64,000 nucleotides of DNA from contig DXLX01000012.1 of NCBI GenBank assembly GCA_019414515.1, positions 1-64,000 of the forward strand. Reading direction: 5' to 3'. Positions 34,852 through 43,079 of the stretch are shown here, piece by piece. This DNA comes from Collinsella sp. GTDB lineage: Bacteria; Actinomycetota; Coriobacteriia; Coriobacteriales; Coriobacteriaceae. Position 1 is the stretch's first letter, and the number at the start of each line of letters is the position of its first letter. The notes beneath the pieces were generated by a model. It did no database searches, was not told where the DNA came from, and saw only the letters and a list, made by a program, of their open reading frames with translations. The translations under genes were made by a program, and so were the position numbers.

Positions 34852-35499
34852 ATGGGTTTCATCAATTTCATTGCCGAGCTGCTTAAGGATCCGCGCGCTG
34901 CGATCGCCAGCTGGATCGCCGCCGGCCCGCTTATGGCCTACGGCTGCGTGTTCCTGATCATCTTCATTGAGACAGGCGTGGTGTTCTTCCCGTTCCTTCC
35001 CGGCGACTCGCTGCTGTTTGCCTCGGGCTTCTTTGCCCACAACGGCGGCTTTAACATCGTGGCGCTTCTGGCCACCGCATGGGCCGCAGCCATCCTGGGC
35101 GATCAGTGCAACTTTATGATCGGCCACTTCTTTGGCCGCAAGATCATCGCCTCGGGCAAGGTAAAGGCCATGACGCCCGAGCGCATCAAAAAGTCCGAGG
35201 ATTTCCTGGATAAGTGGGGCCATCTGGCCATCTTCCTCGGCCGCTTCTTCCCGTTCATCCGCACCTTTGTGCCTTTTATCGCCGGCATGGGCGGCATGCA
35301 TTGGCGCAACTTCGTTGTCTTTAACGTGCTGGGCGGCATTACCTGGTCGACGGTCTTTACGCTGCTGGGCTACTTCTTTGGCGGCATTCCCTTTGTGCAG
35401 GAGCACTTTGAGCTGCTGATTATCGGCATTGTCGCCGTGTCGATCATCCCGACCGTGGTCGGCTTGGTTAAGGCTAAGCTGGGCAAAAAGAACGCATAG
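34852..35499 (+). CDS. DedA-family membrane protein
   Basis: 215-residue integral membrane protein of the DedA/VTT superfamily, implicated in lipid scrambling and undecaprenyl-phosphate recycling. Characteristic sequences: ETGVVFFPFLPGDSLLFASG, AILGDQCNFMIGHFFGR, and GRFFPFIRTFVPFIAGMGGM. Start 34852 follows GAGAGGT. Its divergent neighbour is cysE. It ends at a strong terminator. Confidence 0.92.
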   Translation: MGFINFIAELLKDPRAAIASWIAAGPLMAYGCVFLIIFIETGVVFFPFLPGDSLLFASGFFAHNGGFNIVALLATAWAAAILGDQCNFMIGHFFGRKIIASGKVKAMTPERIKKSEDFLDKWGHLAIFLGRFFPFIRTFVPFIAGMGGMHWRNFVVFNVLGGITWSTVFTLLGYFFGGIPFVQEHFELLIIGIVAVSIIPTVVGLVKAKLGKKNA

Positions 35500-35527
35500 C
35501 TCGAGCCGGCGCACAAATCGTGTCGTT

Positions 35528-35563
35528 GAGGCCCGTCACCGTTTACGGTGGCGGGCCTCTTTA
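35528..35563 (+). terminator. Terminator after the dedA-family gene
   Basis: A 15-bp stem with one mismatch (GAGGCCCGTCACCGT and complement), then TTTAG. Confidence 0.85.
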
Positions 35564-35629
35564 GTTTCGGTCAAATGAAAATACTTTAGTTAGTTAAAGA
35601 AAAACGTTTTATCCGACGCGCGTGCGGAG

Positions 35630-35635
35630 TACAAT
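35630..35635 (+). promoter_or_regulatory. Candidate -10 (TACAAT) and 150-base leader of the aminotransferase gene
   Basis: TACAAT is followed by a leader of about 150 bases before the start at 35789. The leader is GC-rich with short self-complementary parts; no clear attenuator, leader peptide or T-box was recognised. Confidence 0.4.
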
Positions 35636-35788
35636 CTCGTGCATGCGAATCGACGTGCCATTGGCTTTGATGCCGTTCGCGTGTCCCGTCCGGCTCTACG
35701 CTCCGGGCGTGCGACGTTGCGACGCGGTCGGCCTCGGTCCTTGCGTGCGAGTTCGCGAGTATGCAACTGTGTATGTAAGGAGCGACAT

Positions 35789-36841
35789 ATGACTGTCGAG
35801 AAGAAGGATATCGATTGGGGTAGCCTCGGCTTTGGCTACATGAAGACCGATTACAGCTACGAGGCTCATTGGAAGGACGGCGAGTGGGACGAGGGCGGCC
35901 TGACCACCGACCACACCTTGCATGTCTCCGAGTGCGGCGGCATCTTCCATTATTGCCAGGAGGTCTTTGAGGGCCTGAAGGCCTACACCGCCGAGGACGG
36001 CAGCATCGTCTGCTTCCGTCCCGACATGAACGCCGAGCGCATGTATAACTCTGCCCAGCGCCTCGAGATGCCCCCGTTCCCCAAGGATAAGTTTGTTGAG
36101 GCCGTCAAGCAGGTCGTTTCTGCCAACGCCGCTTGGGTTCCGCCCTTCGGTTCTGGTGCGACCCTGTACGTGCGTCCGTTTATGATCGGCTCCGGTGACG
36201 TGATCGGCGTGGCTCCCGCTCCTGAGTACACGTTCCGCATTCTCGTGACCCCGGTCGGTCCGTACTTTAAGGGCGGCCTCAAGCCCGTCAAGCTGCGCGT
36301 TTCCGAGTACGACCGCGCCGCACCGCACGGCACCGGCAATATCAAGGCCGGCCTGAACTACGCCATGTCCCTCAAGCCCACGATGGAGGCCCATCGCGAG
36401 GGTTATGCCGAGAACCTGTATCTCGACTCCGAGTCCCGCACCTATGTCGAGGAGACCGGTGGCGCGAACGTTCTGTTCGTGAAGGAGAACGGCACCCTCG
36501 TCGTTCCTCAGTCGCACACCGACTCCATCCTGCCCTCCATCACCCGTCGCTCGCTCGTTCAGGTTGCCGAGGATTTGGGCATGACCGTCGACCAGCGTCC
36601 CGTCGAGTGGGCCGAGGTCAAGGCCGGCACCTTTGTGGAATGCGGCCTGTGCGGCACCGCTGCCGTCATCTCCCCGGTGGGCGAGATCGACAACAAGGTC
36701 TACGGTGCCGATGAGACCGTGACCTTCCCGGCTGGCTGCACCGAGATCGGCCCCGTGATGAAGAAGCTTCGCGAGACCCTGACTGGTATTCAGTCCGGTG
36801 CTGTCGAGGATAAGCACAACTGGGTTTACACCGTCGCATAA
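35789..36841 (+). CDS. ilvE: Branched-chain amino acid aminotransferase
   Basis: 350-residue fold-type IV PLP enzyme that interconverts Leu, Ile and Val with their 2-oxoacids. FGYMKTDY and FHYCQEVFEGLKAY at the N-terminus, LYVRPFMIGSG, the cofactor lysine in GTGNIKAGLNYA (Lys 186), and VEETGGANVLFV with CGLCGTAAVISPVG are typical of the BCAT2-like branch. The start at 35789 follows AAGGAG. Codon use is strongly biased to C-ending codons, suggesting high expression. No other ilv/leu genes are adjacent. A type I inverted repeat starts 18 bases after the stop. Confidence 0.95.
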   Translation: MTVEKKDIDWGSLGFGYMKTDYSYEAHWKDGEWDEGGLTTDHTLHVSECGGIFHYCQEVFEGLKAYTAEDGSIVCFRPDMNAERMYNSAQRLEMPPFPKDKFVEAVKQVVSANAAWVPPFGSGATLYVRPFMIGSGDVIGVAPAPEYTFRILVTPVGPYFKGGLKPVKLRVSEYDRAAPHGTGNIKAGLNYAMSLKPTMEAHREGYAENLYLDSESRTYVEETGGANVLFVKENGTLVVPQSHTDSILPSITRRSLVQVAEDLGMTVDQRPVEWAEVKAGTFVECGLCGTAAVISPVGEIDNKVYGADETVTFPAGCTEIGPVMKKLRETLTGIQSGAVEDKHNWVYTVA

Positions 36842-36859
36842 GCTGCCTTGTATGTCCGG

Positions 36860-36980
36860 CCCGAGGGCAACCTACCTTTCCGGCGCGTCCTCGGACATGA
36901 AAGAACCTCCGCTGCGCACTTCGTGCGGCGGAGGTTCTTTCGTCCTGCGGAGTGCGCCGGAAAGGTAGGTTGCCCTCGGG
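36860..36980. repeat. Long inverted repeat, type I copy c
   Basis: Perfect 27-base arms (36860-36886, 36954-36980; CCCGAGGGCAACCTACCTTT at the left) flank a 67-base core with an inner hairpin AAAGAACCTCCGC / GCGGAGGTTCTTT. The core ends (GTCCTCGG...CCTGCGGAGT) resemble those of copy d, in reverse orientation to a and b. It could also terminate the aminotransferase transcript. Confidence 0.8.
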
Positions 36981-37037
36981 ACTGCGTTACCTCGGTACTG
37001 CCGTTACGGGCAATATAGATCTGAATTAAAGATGGTA

Positions 37038-37060
37038 CGCGGCCTTTTGGCCGCGCTTTT
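37038..37060 (+). terminator. Small terminator hairpin
   Basis: CGCGGCC-TTTT-GGCCGCG followed by CTTTT. It lies 200 bases after ilvE, beyond the type I repeat. Confidence 0.7.
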
Positions 37061-37094
37061 GTTTTGCTTCGAGCCATGTGGGGGGTGGTGGCGA

Positions 37095-37297
37095 CGTGCA
37101 TTTTTGCGAGTATTCTGCAATCGAAGGCCCTTGCATACCGACCTCGGGCGAAAAATCGGGATTTATCGATGTTTTCTACGAATGATGGGCGGGGCTATGG
37201 GCTGATAGCGTTTGATTTGCAGGAATATTCGCGGTCTTTGGCATTTATCGTGGCGCTCGAAGCTGTCGGGCATGCTGAATACTCACAAAAATGCACG
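37095..37297. repeat. Type III long inverted repeat, copy a
   Basis: 25-base arms (37095-37119 and 37273-37297) with two mismatches, based on GTGCATTTTTGCGAGTATTC, flank 153 bases of poorly structured interior. The same arm sequence bounds 58974-59145. No gene lies inside. Together with copy I-c it fills the 560-base gap between ilvE and lemA. Confidence 0.85.
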
Positions 37298-37327
37298 GCG
37301 CCTTGAGGGGGACCTTCGCGACAAAGG

Positions 37328-37366
37328 AAACCGCCCCGTCGAAGTATGCATTCGACGGGGCGGTTT
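37328..37366 (-). terminator. Terminator after lemA
   Basis: A perfect 16-bp stem (AAACCGCCCCGTCGAA and complement) with a 7-base loop, 35 bases beyond the lemA stop. The T tail is short. Confidence 0.75.
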
Positions 37367-37400
37367 ATGCAAAAACGGTTGTGGATGCGTCAACGGCTCA

Positions 37401-37952
37401 CTAGAACTTGACGGTTGGTGCCTGGCGGGCGGCCTCGGCGGCCTCGAAGCCCTGGCGCTCCTTAAACTGGAAGATGCCGGCAAAGATAACAGCCGGGAAC
37501 GTCTGGATGGCGTTGTTGTAGCTGAGCACGCAATCGTTGTAGCTCTGGCGCGCGTAGCTCACCTTGTTCTCGGTGTCCTCGAGCGTGGACTGGAGCTGCG
37601 TAAAGTTGGTATTTGCCTTAAGGTCGGGGTAGGCCTCGGCGACGGCAAAGAGCTGGCGCAGCGCACCGGTCAGCACGTTGTCCGCTTCCATCTTGGCCTC
37701 GGGGGTGGTGGCGCTCACGGCGGCGTTGCGCGCGTTGACTACGGCGGCGAGCGTGTCCTGCTCGTGCTTGGCGTAGCCCTTGACGGTCTCGACCAGGTTA
37801 GGGATCAGGTCGTTGCGGCGCTGCAGCTGCGTGTCGATGTTCTGCCAGGCATTATCGATGCGATTGCGCTTGGTGACCATGTTGTTGTAGATGCCGGCGA
37901 TGGCGCTGGCGATCACAACGACAACAACGATACCGATGATGACGGGAAGCAT
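37401..37952 (-). CDS. lemA: LemA-family membrane protein
   Basis: 183-residue protein with an N-terminal transmembrane helix (about 2-22) and a long helical domain. The family signature RNRIDNAWQNIDTQLQRRND followed by LIPNLVETVKGYAKHE is plain, and the C-terminus FPAVIFAGIFQFKERQGFEA is also typical. Function is poorly known; in some bacteria it acts with an envelope protein (e.g. HtpX) or in membrane stress. ATG 37952 has GGAG upstream. No partner gene is next to it. Family certain, role unknown. Confidence 0.92.
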   Translation of the reverse strand: MLPVIIGIVVVVVIASAIAGIYNNMVTKRNRIDNAWQNIDTQLQRRNDLIPNLVETVKGYAKHEQDTLAAVVNARNAAVSATTPEAKMEADNVLTGALRQLFAVAEAYPDLKANTNFTQLQSTLEDTENKVSYARQSYNDCVLSYNNAIQTFPAVIFAGIFQFKERQGFEAAEAARQAPTVKF

Positions 37953-38103
37953 GATGTCTCCGTTTCGAATGGCAGCGGCGTTTTGCGCCGGCTGCCGTTG
38001 GTGTAACGCTACTAGTATACCCGCAACCTTTGGCGATACCGAACTTTCCGGTAAGCGTTATGTTTCCGCCAAGGAGGGGCCGCCAATATGGAACGGGTGG
38101 TAC

Positions 38104-38146
38104 AGGTGTAAGATATGCGACAAATTAAGGAATGCTGTCTACACCT
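38104..38146. promoter_or_regulatory. Candidate operator upstream of the tetR gene
   Basis: AGGTGTA (38104-38110) and TACACCT (38140-38146) are perfect inverted 7-base arms with a 29-base centre, just before the start of a TetR-type gene. Suggestive of autoregulation only. Confidence 0.3.
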
Positions 38147-38163
38147 TGAGGATGGCGATATGG

Positions 38164-38748
38164 ATGGACCTTCGCATCAAGAAAACCTATCGTGCCCTGT
38201 TCGATGCTTTTACCGAGCTCTTGGAAGAGCATCGGTTTGAGGATTTGACGGTTGCCATGCTTTGCGACCGGGCCCTGATTCGCCGCACGACGTTCTATAA
38301 GCATTTTCGCGATAAAAACGATTACTTTGCCTTCTATATCGATGAGCTTATGACGGGCTTGCCGCAAAACCGGACCGATGCAGCGGACGCGGAGCCGCTT
38401 GATGACGTACGGGCGCTTCGCCATGAGGTCTTTGACGATGCCATGAATATGATTCTGGCGCATGAGCAGCTCATGGATAACCTTTTGGCCAGCAGCATGT
38501 CGGGCATGCTGACCGGCATGATTTGCGACCGCATTGCGCGTTCCATCCGCGAGCGTGTGATGAGCTCGCTTGCCGAAGATGCCCTGGCGCCCGTTTCGCT
38601 CGAGACGACATCGGAGTTTATCGCCGGTGGCATTATTCGACTGTTCACAAATTGGTGGGAGTCGGGTCACGATCTTGAGCGTCGACCCGAGATAGCCGAC
38701 GTGGTCGATGCGCTGTTTGAGCGCACCATGACGCCGGTGAATCACTAA
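38164..38748 (+). CDS. TetR-family transcriptional regulator
   Basis: 194-residue DNA-binding protein. The N-terminal helix-turn-helix reads FDAFTELLEEHRFEDLTVAM then LCDRALIRRTTFYKHFRDKNDYF, close to the TetR pattern with a YKHF recognition end. The helical ligand domain has no recognisable class; it ends ADVVDALFERTMTPVNH. The start is uncertain: ATG 38152 overlaps its own GAGG, while 38164 (chosen) has that GAGG 12 bases away. The stop is two bases from the 3' end of the convergent tRNA-Ser gene. It diverges from lemA, which might be a target. Confidence 0.85.
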   Translation: MDLRIKKTYRALFDAFTELLEEHRFEDLTVAMLCDRALIRRTTFYKHFRDKNDYFAFYIDELMTGLPQNRTDAADAEPLDDVRALRHEVFDDAMNMILAHEQLMDNLLASSMSGMLTGMICDRIARSIRERVMSSLAEDALAPVSLETTSEFIAGGIIRLFTNWWESGHDLERRPEIADVVDALFERTMTPVNH

Positions 38749-38750
38749 GG

Positions 38751-38840
38751 TGGCGGAGAGAGGGGGATTCGAACCCCCGGAACGCTCTCGCGCTCAACGG
38801 TTTTCAAGACCGCCGCATTCAACCGCTCTGCCATCTCTCC
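38751..38840 (-). tRNA. tRNA-Ser (anticodon UGA)
   Basis: 90-base class II tRNA with encoded CCA. On the minus strand: acceptor GGAGAGA pairs with TCTCTCC, D-arm GCAGAGCGGTTGAATGC, anticodon arm CGGTCTTGAAAACCG with TGA at 38804-38806 (plus strand TCA), a long variable arm (GCGCGAGAGCG), and T-arm GGGGGTTCGAATCCCCC. It reads UCA and, by wobble, other UCN codons. Confidence 0.97.
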
Positions 38841-38891
38841 GTGAGTCGTAATGATAGCATCGTTTTGAATTTGCAACAGGGAAGGCGAACG

Positions 38892-40667
38892 ATGACGATC
38901 ACCGAAATCGACGAGAAGTTCATGCGCGAGGCGCTGGCGGAGGCGCGCGCCGCCGCTGCGGTGGGCGAGGTACCGATTGGTGCCGTGGTAGTGCGCGCGG
39001 GCGAGATTGTCGCGAGGGCGCATAATCGCCGCGAGCTCGACCAGGATCCTTCGGCGCATGCCGAATTTTTGGCCCTGTGTGCCGCCGCTCAGACGCTTGG
39101 ACGCTGGCGCCTTTCCGATTGCACGGTCTACGTGACGCTCGAGCCCTGCTGTATGTGCGCGGGGCTTATGGTTAACGCGCGCGTGGGGCGTTGCGCGTAT
39201 GGCGCGACCGATGCCAAGGCGGGCGCGCTGGGTTCGCTGTACGACCTCAATGCCGATTCGCGCCTGAACCATCGGTTTAATGTGACCGCCGGCGTGCTGG
39301 CAGGCGAGTGCCGTGAAGTGCTGAGCAGCTATTTTGCTGGCCTGCGCGGTGTCGACGGCGTCGGTTGCGGTTTGAACCTTGAGGCGCATGCGTCTCACGC
39401 CGAGGCGCTCGCGGGTGTTGGAGATCTCACCGACGAGACGGTCGACTTTGGCCCCGTGCAGCGGCGGCCCCGCCGTGTGCTGCTGGCGATCGACTCCTTC
39501 AAGGGCAGCGTGTCGAGTGCGCAGGCGGAGGAGGCCGTTGCCGAAGGCGTGCGCCGTGTGTGGCCCGATGCCGAGCTGGGCGCTTTGCCGCTGGCAGATG
39601 GTGGCGAGGGAACGCTCGACGCCATCGCCGCACGCGGTGGCGAGCTTTCAACCTGCGAGGTTGCAGGTCCCTTGGGCGACCGCGTGTCTGCCCGGATGCT
39701 GGTGGACGGCGAGCACGAGTCCGCGGTCATCGAGATGGCCGAGGCGGCGGGTATTGGGTATTCACCTTGCACGGAGTCGGCGGCGTTGGCGGCCACAACC
39801 TATGGCGTGGGCGAACTGATGCTTCGTGCGCTTCGCGCGGGTGCAAAGACTATCTATATTGGTCTGGGCGGCAGTGCCACCAACGACGGTGGCGCCGGCA
39901 TGCTGCAGGCGCTGGGCGCCCACCTTGTCGATGAGTGTGGCTGCAATATCGCCCCCGGTCTCGCGGGCCTTGAACACGTGACGAGTATCGATTTGGCACC
40001 GGCGCTTCGGGCGCTGAATGGCGCGCGTATCATCGTGCTTTCCGATGTCGAGAATCCGCTCGTGGGGCGTCGAGGCGCACTGGCGGTGTTTGGCGGGCAG
40101 AAGGGTCTGCCGACGGGTGATGCCGAGGTGCTGAGCAGGTACGACAGCTGGATGGTCGGCTACGGCCGCCTGCTCGATGCAGCGATTACCGGGGCGCGGG
40201 CTCAGGGGTTGTTGCGCGTGCCCGAGGGTGCACGGACATTTGGCTCGGTGCTCGGCGTGCCCGGTGCCGGTGCTGCTGGCGGCCTGGGTGCCGCGCTGCT
40301 GGCGCTCGGGGCGGAGTTGCGTTCGGGCGTTGAGACGGTGCTCGATCTCGTGGGGTTTGATGAGCGCGTGCGTGATGTCGACCTGGTCATTACAGGCGAG
40401 GGCAATATGGACGAGCAATCCGCCGCCGGTAAGGCACCGGTGGGCGTGGCGCGTCGCGCCAAGCGATATGGCAAGTCGGTAGCCGCTGTCGTGGGCGGTC
40501 GTGCTGACAACCTGGATGCGGTGTATGGGCAGGGCATCGACCTGGTTTTGCCAGTCTGTCGCAGACCCATGGGCCTTGAGCTGGCGCTCGATTCCCAGGA
40601 AGCCATAACCAACCTCATCTGCGCCGGTGAATCCGCCGCCCGATCCTACGACCTCGGCCGACTCTAG
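38892..40667 (+). CDS. Fusion of tRNA adenosine(34) deaminase TadA and glycerate kinase
   Basis: 591 residues in one uninterrupted frame. Residues 1-155 are a full TadA: zinc His and catalytic Glu in SAHAEFL (His56, Glu58), and PCCMC with Cys86 and Cys89; TadA makes inosine-34 in tRNA-Arg(ACG). Residues 156-192 are a linker (about 37 residues) with no motif. Residues 193-591 are a complete glycerate kinase of the GlxK/GarK fold: VLLAIDSFKGSVSS, PLADGGEGT, IGLGGSATNDGGAG, GAGAAGGLGAAL, VITGEGNMDEQS. AGGGAAGG precedes the ATG. It lies next to ffs, as tadA often does. The combination has no obvious biochemical logic. Confidence 0.93.
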   Translation: MTITEIDEKFMREALAEARAAAAVGEVPIGAVVVRAGEIVARAHNRRELDQDPSAHAEFLALCAAAQTLGRWRLSDCTVYVTLEPCCMCAGLMVNARVGRCAYGATDAKAGALGSLYDLNADSRLNHRFNVTAGVLAGECREVLSSYFAGLRGVDGVGCGLNLEAHASHAEALAGVGDLTDETVDFGPVQRRPRRVLLAIDSFKGSVSSAQAEEAVAEGVRRVWPDAELGALPLADGGEGTLDAIAARGGELSTCEVAGPLGDRVSARMLVDGEHESAVIEMAEAAGIGYSPCTESAALAATTYGVGELMLRALRAGAKTIYIGLGGSATNDGGAGMLQALGAHLVDECGCNIAPGLAGLEHVTSIDLAPALRALNGARIIVLSDVENPLVGRRGALAVFGGQKGLPTGDAEVLSRYDSWMVGYGRLLDAAITGARAQGLLRVPEGARTFGSVLGVPGAGAAGGLGAALLALGAELRSGVETVLDLVGFDERVRDVDLVITGEGNMDEQSAAGKAPVGVARRAKRYGKSVAAVVGGRADNLDAVYGQGIDLVLPVCRRPMGLELALDSQEAITNLICAGESAARSYDLGRL

Positions 40668-40738
40668 TAAAATGATCGTTCGGTTTAGCTTGGATAGCCA
40701 AAAAGTAGTCAAAAAAGCCCTGTCCCAAACTAGCTATC

Positions 40739-40767
40739 TTGCCGTGGCGAGCGAGAGCGGGTAAGAT
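40739..40767 (+). promoter_or_regulatory. Promoter of the SRP RNA gene
   Basis: TTGCCG (40739-40744), a 17-base spacer and TAAGAT (40762-40767). The predicted start about 40774 agrees with the 5' end of the folded RNA. Confidence 0.7.
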
Positions 40768-40773
40768 ATACCG

Positions 40774-40897
40774 AGCGCCTAGCGCGTTCGATGGGTTCGG
40801 ATGACGACATGTTCCGAATCTGGTCAGGTCCGGAAGGAAGCAGCCATAAGGAGCCTCTGTCGGGCATCCGAATCCATCGAGTGCGCAGGCGCTTTTT
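40774..40897 (+). ncRNA. ffs: Signal recognition particle RNA, small bacterial type
   Basis: The conserved tip GGTCAGGTCCGGAAGGAAGC followed by AGCC is present at about 40824-40848. The long hairpin is closed by GCGCCTAGCGCGTTCGATGG pairing with CCATCGAGTGCGCAGGCGC (about 40775-40792 with 40874-40892), and GGTTCGGATG with CATCCGAATC. It ends in TTTTT. The RNA joins Ffh to target membrane proteins to the translocon. It follows the tadA gene as in many bacteria; dnaX-recR is not next, as an ABC exporter follows. Confidence 0.96.
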
Positions 40898-40904
40898 GGT
40901 GCCG

Positions 40905-41011
40905 CGGCTACCCGCGAGTGCCGGCAGGGCGCTTGGTGTCTCGCTGGTCCTCGGCTTCGCCTGCGGGATCGCGCGACTACCAAGCGCCCTGCCGGCACTC
41001 GCGGGTAGCCG
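40905..41011. repeat. Long inverted repeat, type I copy d
   Basis: Perfect 33-base arms (40905-40937, 40979-41011; left arm starts CGGCTACCCGCGAGTGCCGG) surround a 41-base core: TCGCTGGTCCTCGGCTTCGC then CTGCGGGATCGCGCG. It begins 8 bases after the ffs T tract. The core resembles copy e and the ends of copy c. The rest of the 555-base stretch (41012-41222) holds no gene I can support. Confidence 0.88.
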
Positions 41012-41222
41012 ACCAAAACCGCCTGAAGGGTCACATTTATCTGATAATTGAATCCCTGGCGTTATGCCGCTCGCTGGCGTTGCCAAAACATCGGCTGCTA
41101 CATGCCTTGGGCGCTAGCGAACGTCGCCCTTACATCTGTAACGAGTTGCTTACGCATCTCCAGGGCTCTCCGTACTATCATGAATCAGATTGAAGAGAGA
41201 TGATGATAGGGAGCGCCTATAC

Positions 41223-43079
41223 ATGATTGAGCTGCTCAGGCGTTTTGGTGGCAAGTTTCGCCGCTATATGGTGATTGGCCCTGCGTGCAAGCTGATCGAA
41301 GTGATCTTTGACCTGCTTACGCCGCTCGTGATTGCCCAGATGATCGATAAGGGTATTGGCGTACACGATGTCAACGCCGTCGTCCACTACGGTATGCTGC
41401 TTGGCGCCATGGCTGTGATCGGCATTTCGTTTACGCTCGTCTGCCAAAAGATGGCGGCGCTCACCTCGCAGGGCATGGGCACCGACATTCGCGGCGCGCT
41501 CTACGAGCACATCAATAAGCTGAGCTATGCCGAGCTCGACCGCTTTGGCACGCCCTCGCTTATCACCCGCATCACCAACGACGTCAACCAGGTGCAGCTT
41601 GCCGTGGCGCTGGGCGTGCGCATGCTCATCCGCTGGCCCTTCTTGGCGGTGGGCTCTATGTGCGCGGCCCTTGCCATCGACCTTAAGCTCGGCATGATCT
41701 TTTTGATTTGCACGCCCGCCATTGGCTTGGTGTTTTGGTTTGTCATGGCGCGCTGCATTCCGTATTACAGGCAGCTGCAGGCAAAGCTCGACCGCATTGC
41801 GCTCATTTGCCGCGAGGGGCTTTCGGGTGCCCGCGTGGTCCGCGCCTTTGTGCGCGAAGACCACGAGCGCGAGCGTTTTGCCCAAGCTGCCGATGACCAG
41901 GCCCATACCGCCATCGCGGTGGGCAAGCTCTCGTCGGTCCTCAACCCCGTAACGTTTTTGGTGATGAACCTGGGCGTGTGCGCCATCCTGTGGGTGGGCG
42001 GCATCCAGGTCAACGTGGGTGAGCTTACGCAGGGCCAGGTCATGGCGTTTGTGAACTATATGACGCAGACCCTCACCTCCATCGTGTACGTGGCCAACCT
42101 GGTCGTTGTCTTTACCAAGGCGAGTGCCAGCGCGTCGCGCATCAATGAGGTGCTCAATTGCGTGCCGAGCATCACCGACGAGGACAACGAGCTGGTCGCG
42201 CTGCCCGAACCGGGCGAACTGGCGGGTGGTGCTGCTCCAGTCTCCGCGGTGAGCTTTGGCCATGCGAGTTTTTCGTTTGGCGCGGGCGCGGCAAATGCCG
42301 TCAACGATGTGACCCTGGAGCTCCCGCTGGGCAAGACGCTCGGCATTATTGGCGGTACGGGCAGTGGTAAGTCCACACTCGTCTCGCTTATCCCGCGCCT
42401 GTACGACGCGAGCACCGGCAGCGTGTGCGTGATGGGCGCCGACGTGCGCGCTTGGCCACTCGACCAACTGCGCCATGCGGTCGCGACCGTTCCGCAGCGT
42501 GCGTCGCTGGTGAGCGGCACTATTCGCAGCAACCTGAACTGGCGCGATGAAGCCGCGACCGACGACGAGCTCTGGGCGGCGCTCGATATGGCGCAGGCAA
42601 GCGAGTTCGTACACAACAAGCCCCAGGGCTTAGATGCCCCGGTCGAGGCGGGCGGAAAGAACTTTAGCGGTGGCCAGCGCCAGCGGTTGACTATCGCGCG
42701 TGCCTTGGTGGGTTCGCCGCAGGTTCTGATCATGGACGATTCTGCCTCGGCGCTCGACTTTAAGACCGACGCGGCGCTTCGCCATGCCATTCGCGAACGA
42801 AGCATGCGCGGTGCCGCCGCGGGCGGGCTGCCGCTCACGACGGTGATTGTGAGCCAGCGCGTCTCGACCGTGCGCGACGCCGACATGATCTGCGTACTCG
42901 ACCACGGCTCGGTCGCGGGCCTGGGCACGCATGACGAGCTCTACGCGACATGTCAGCTCTATCGCGAGATTTGCCAGTCGCAGCTGCGCCGCGAGGAGCT
43001 CGAGGGCCAGCAGGGGAGCGCGGTGCCCGCATCCGCTCCGGCCGCCCCCGCATCCGTCTGCGCAAAGGAGGGCTGCTAA
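41223..43079 (+). CDS. Heterodimeric ABC exporter (second), subunit with degenerate Walker B
   Basis: 618-residue half-transporter: six transmembrane helices, then ATPase. Walker A GGTGSGKST and signature FSGGQRQR are canonical; Walker B reads LIMDDSASALD with Asp where the catalytic Glu should be. This pattern matches the first exporter's first subunit and defines the degenerate-site half of a heterodimer. The C-terminal 30 residues are Ala/Pro-rich. ATG 41223 has AGGGAG nine bases upstream; a TTG at 41190 is less likely. It is followed with no gap by its partner. Confidence 0.93.
   Translation: MIELLRRFGGKFRRYMVIGPACKLIEVIFDLLTPLVIAQMIDKGIGVHDVNAVVHYGMLLGAMAVIGISFTLVCQKMAALTSQGMGTDIRGALYEHINKLSYAELDRFGTPSLITRITNDVNQVQLAVALGVRMLIRWPFLAVGSMCAALAIDLKLGMIFLICTPAIGLVFWFVMARCIPYYRQLQAKLDRIALICREGLSGARVVRAFVREDHERERFAQAADDQAHTAIAVGKLSSVLNPVTFLVMNLGVCAILWVGGIQVNVGELTQGQVMAFVNYMTQTLTSIVYVANLVVVFTKASASASRINEVLNCVPSITDEDNELVALPEPGELAGGAAPVSAVSFGHASFSFGAGAANAVNDVTLELPLGKTLGIIGGTGSGKSTLVSLIPRLYDASTGSVCVMGADVRAWPLDQLRHAVATVPQRASLVSGTIRSNLNWRDEAATDDELWAALDMAQASEFVHNKPQGLDAPVEAGGKNFSGGQRQRLTIARALVGSPQVLIMDDSASALDFKTDAALRHAIRERSMRGAAAGGLPLTTVIVSQRVSTVRDADMICVLDHGSVAGLGTHDELYATCQLYREICQSQLRREELEGQQGSAVPASAPAAPASVCAKEGC

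Noticed and set aside
40801..41193. Open frames across the SRP RNA region
   Set aside because: They overlap a clear structured RNA and a palindrome, have no ribosome site, and their translations look random.
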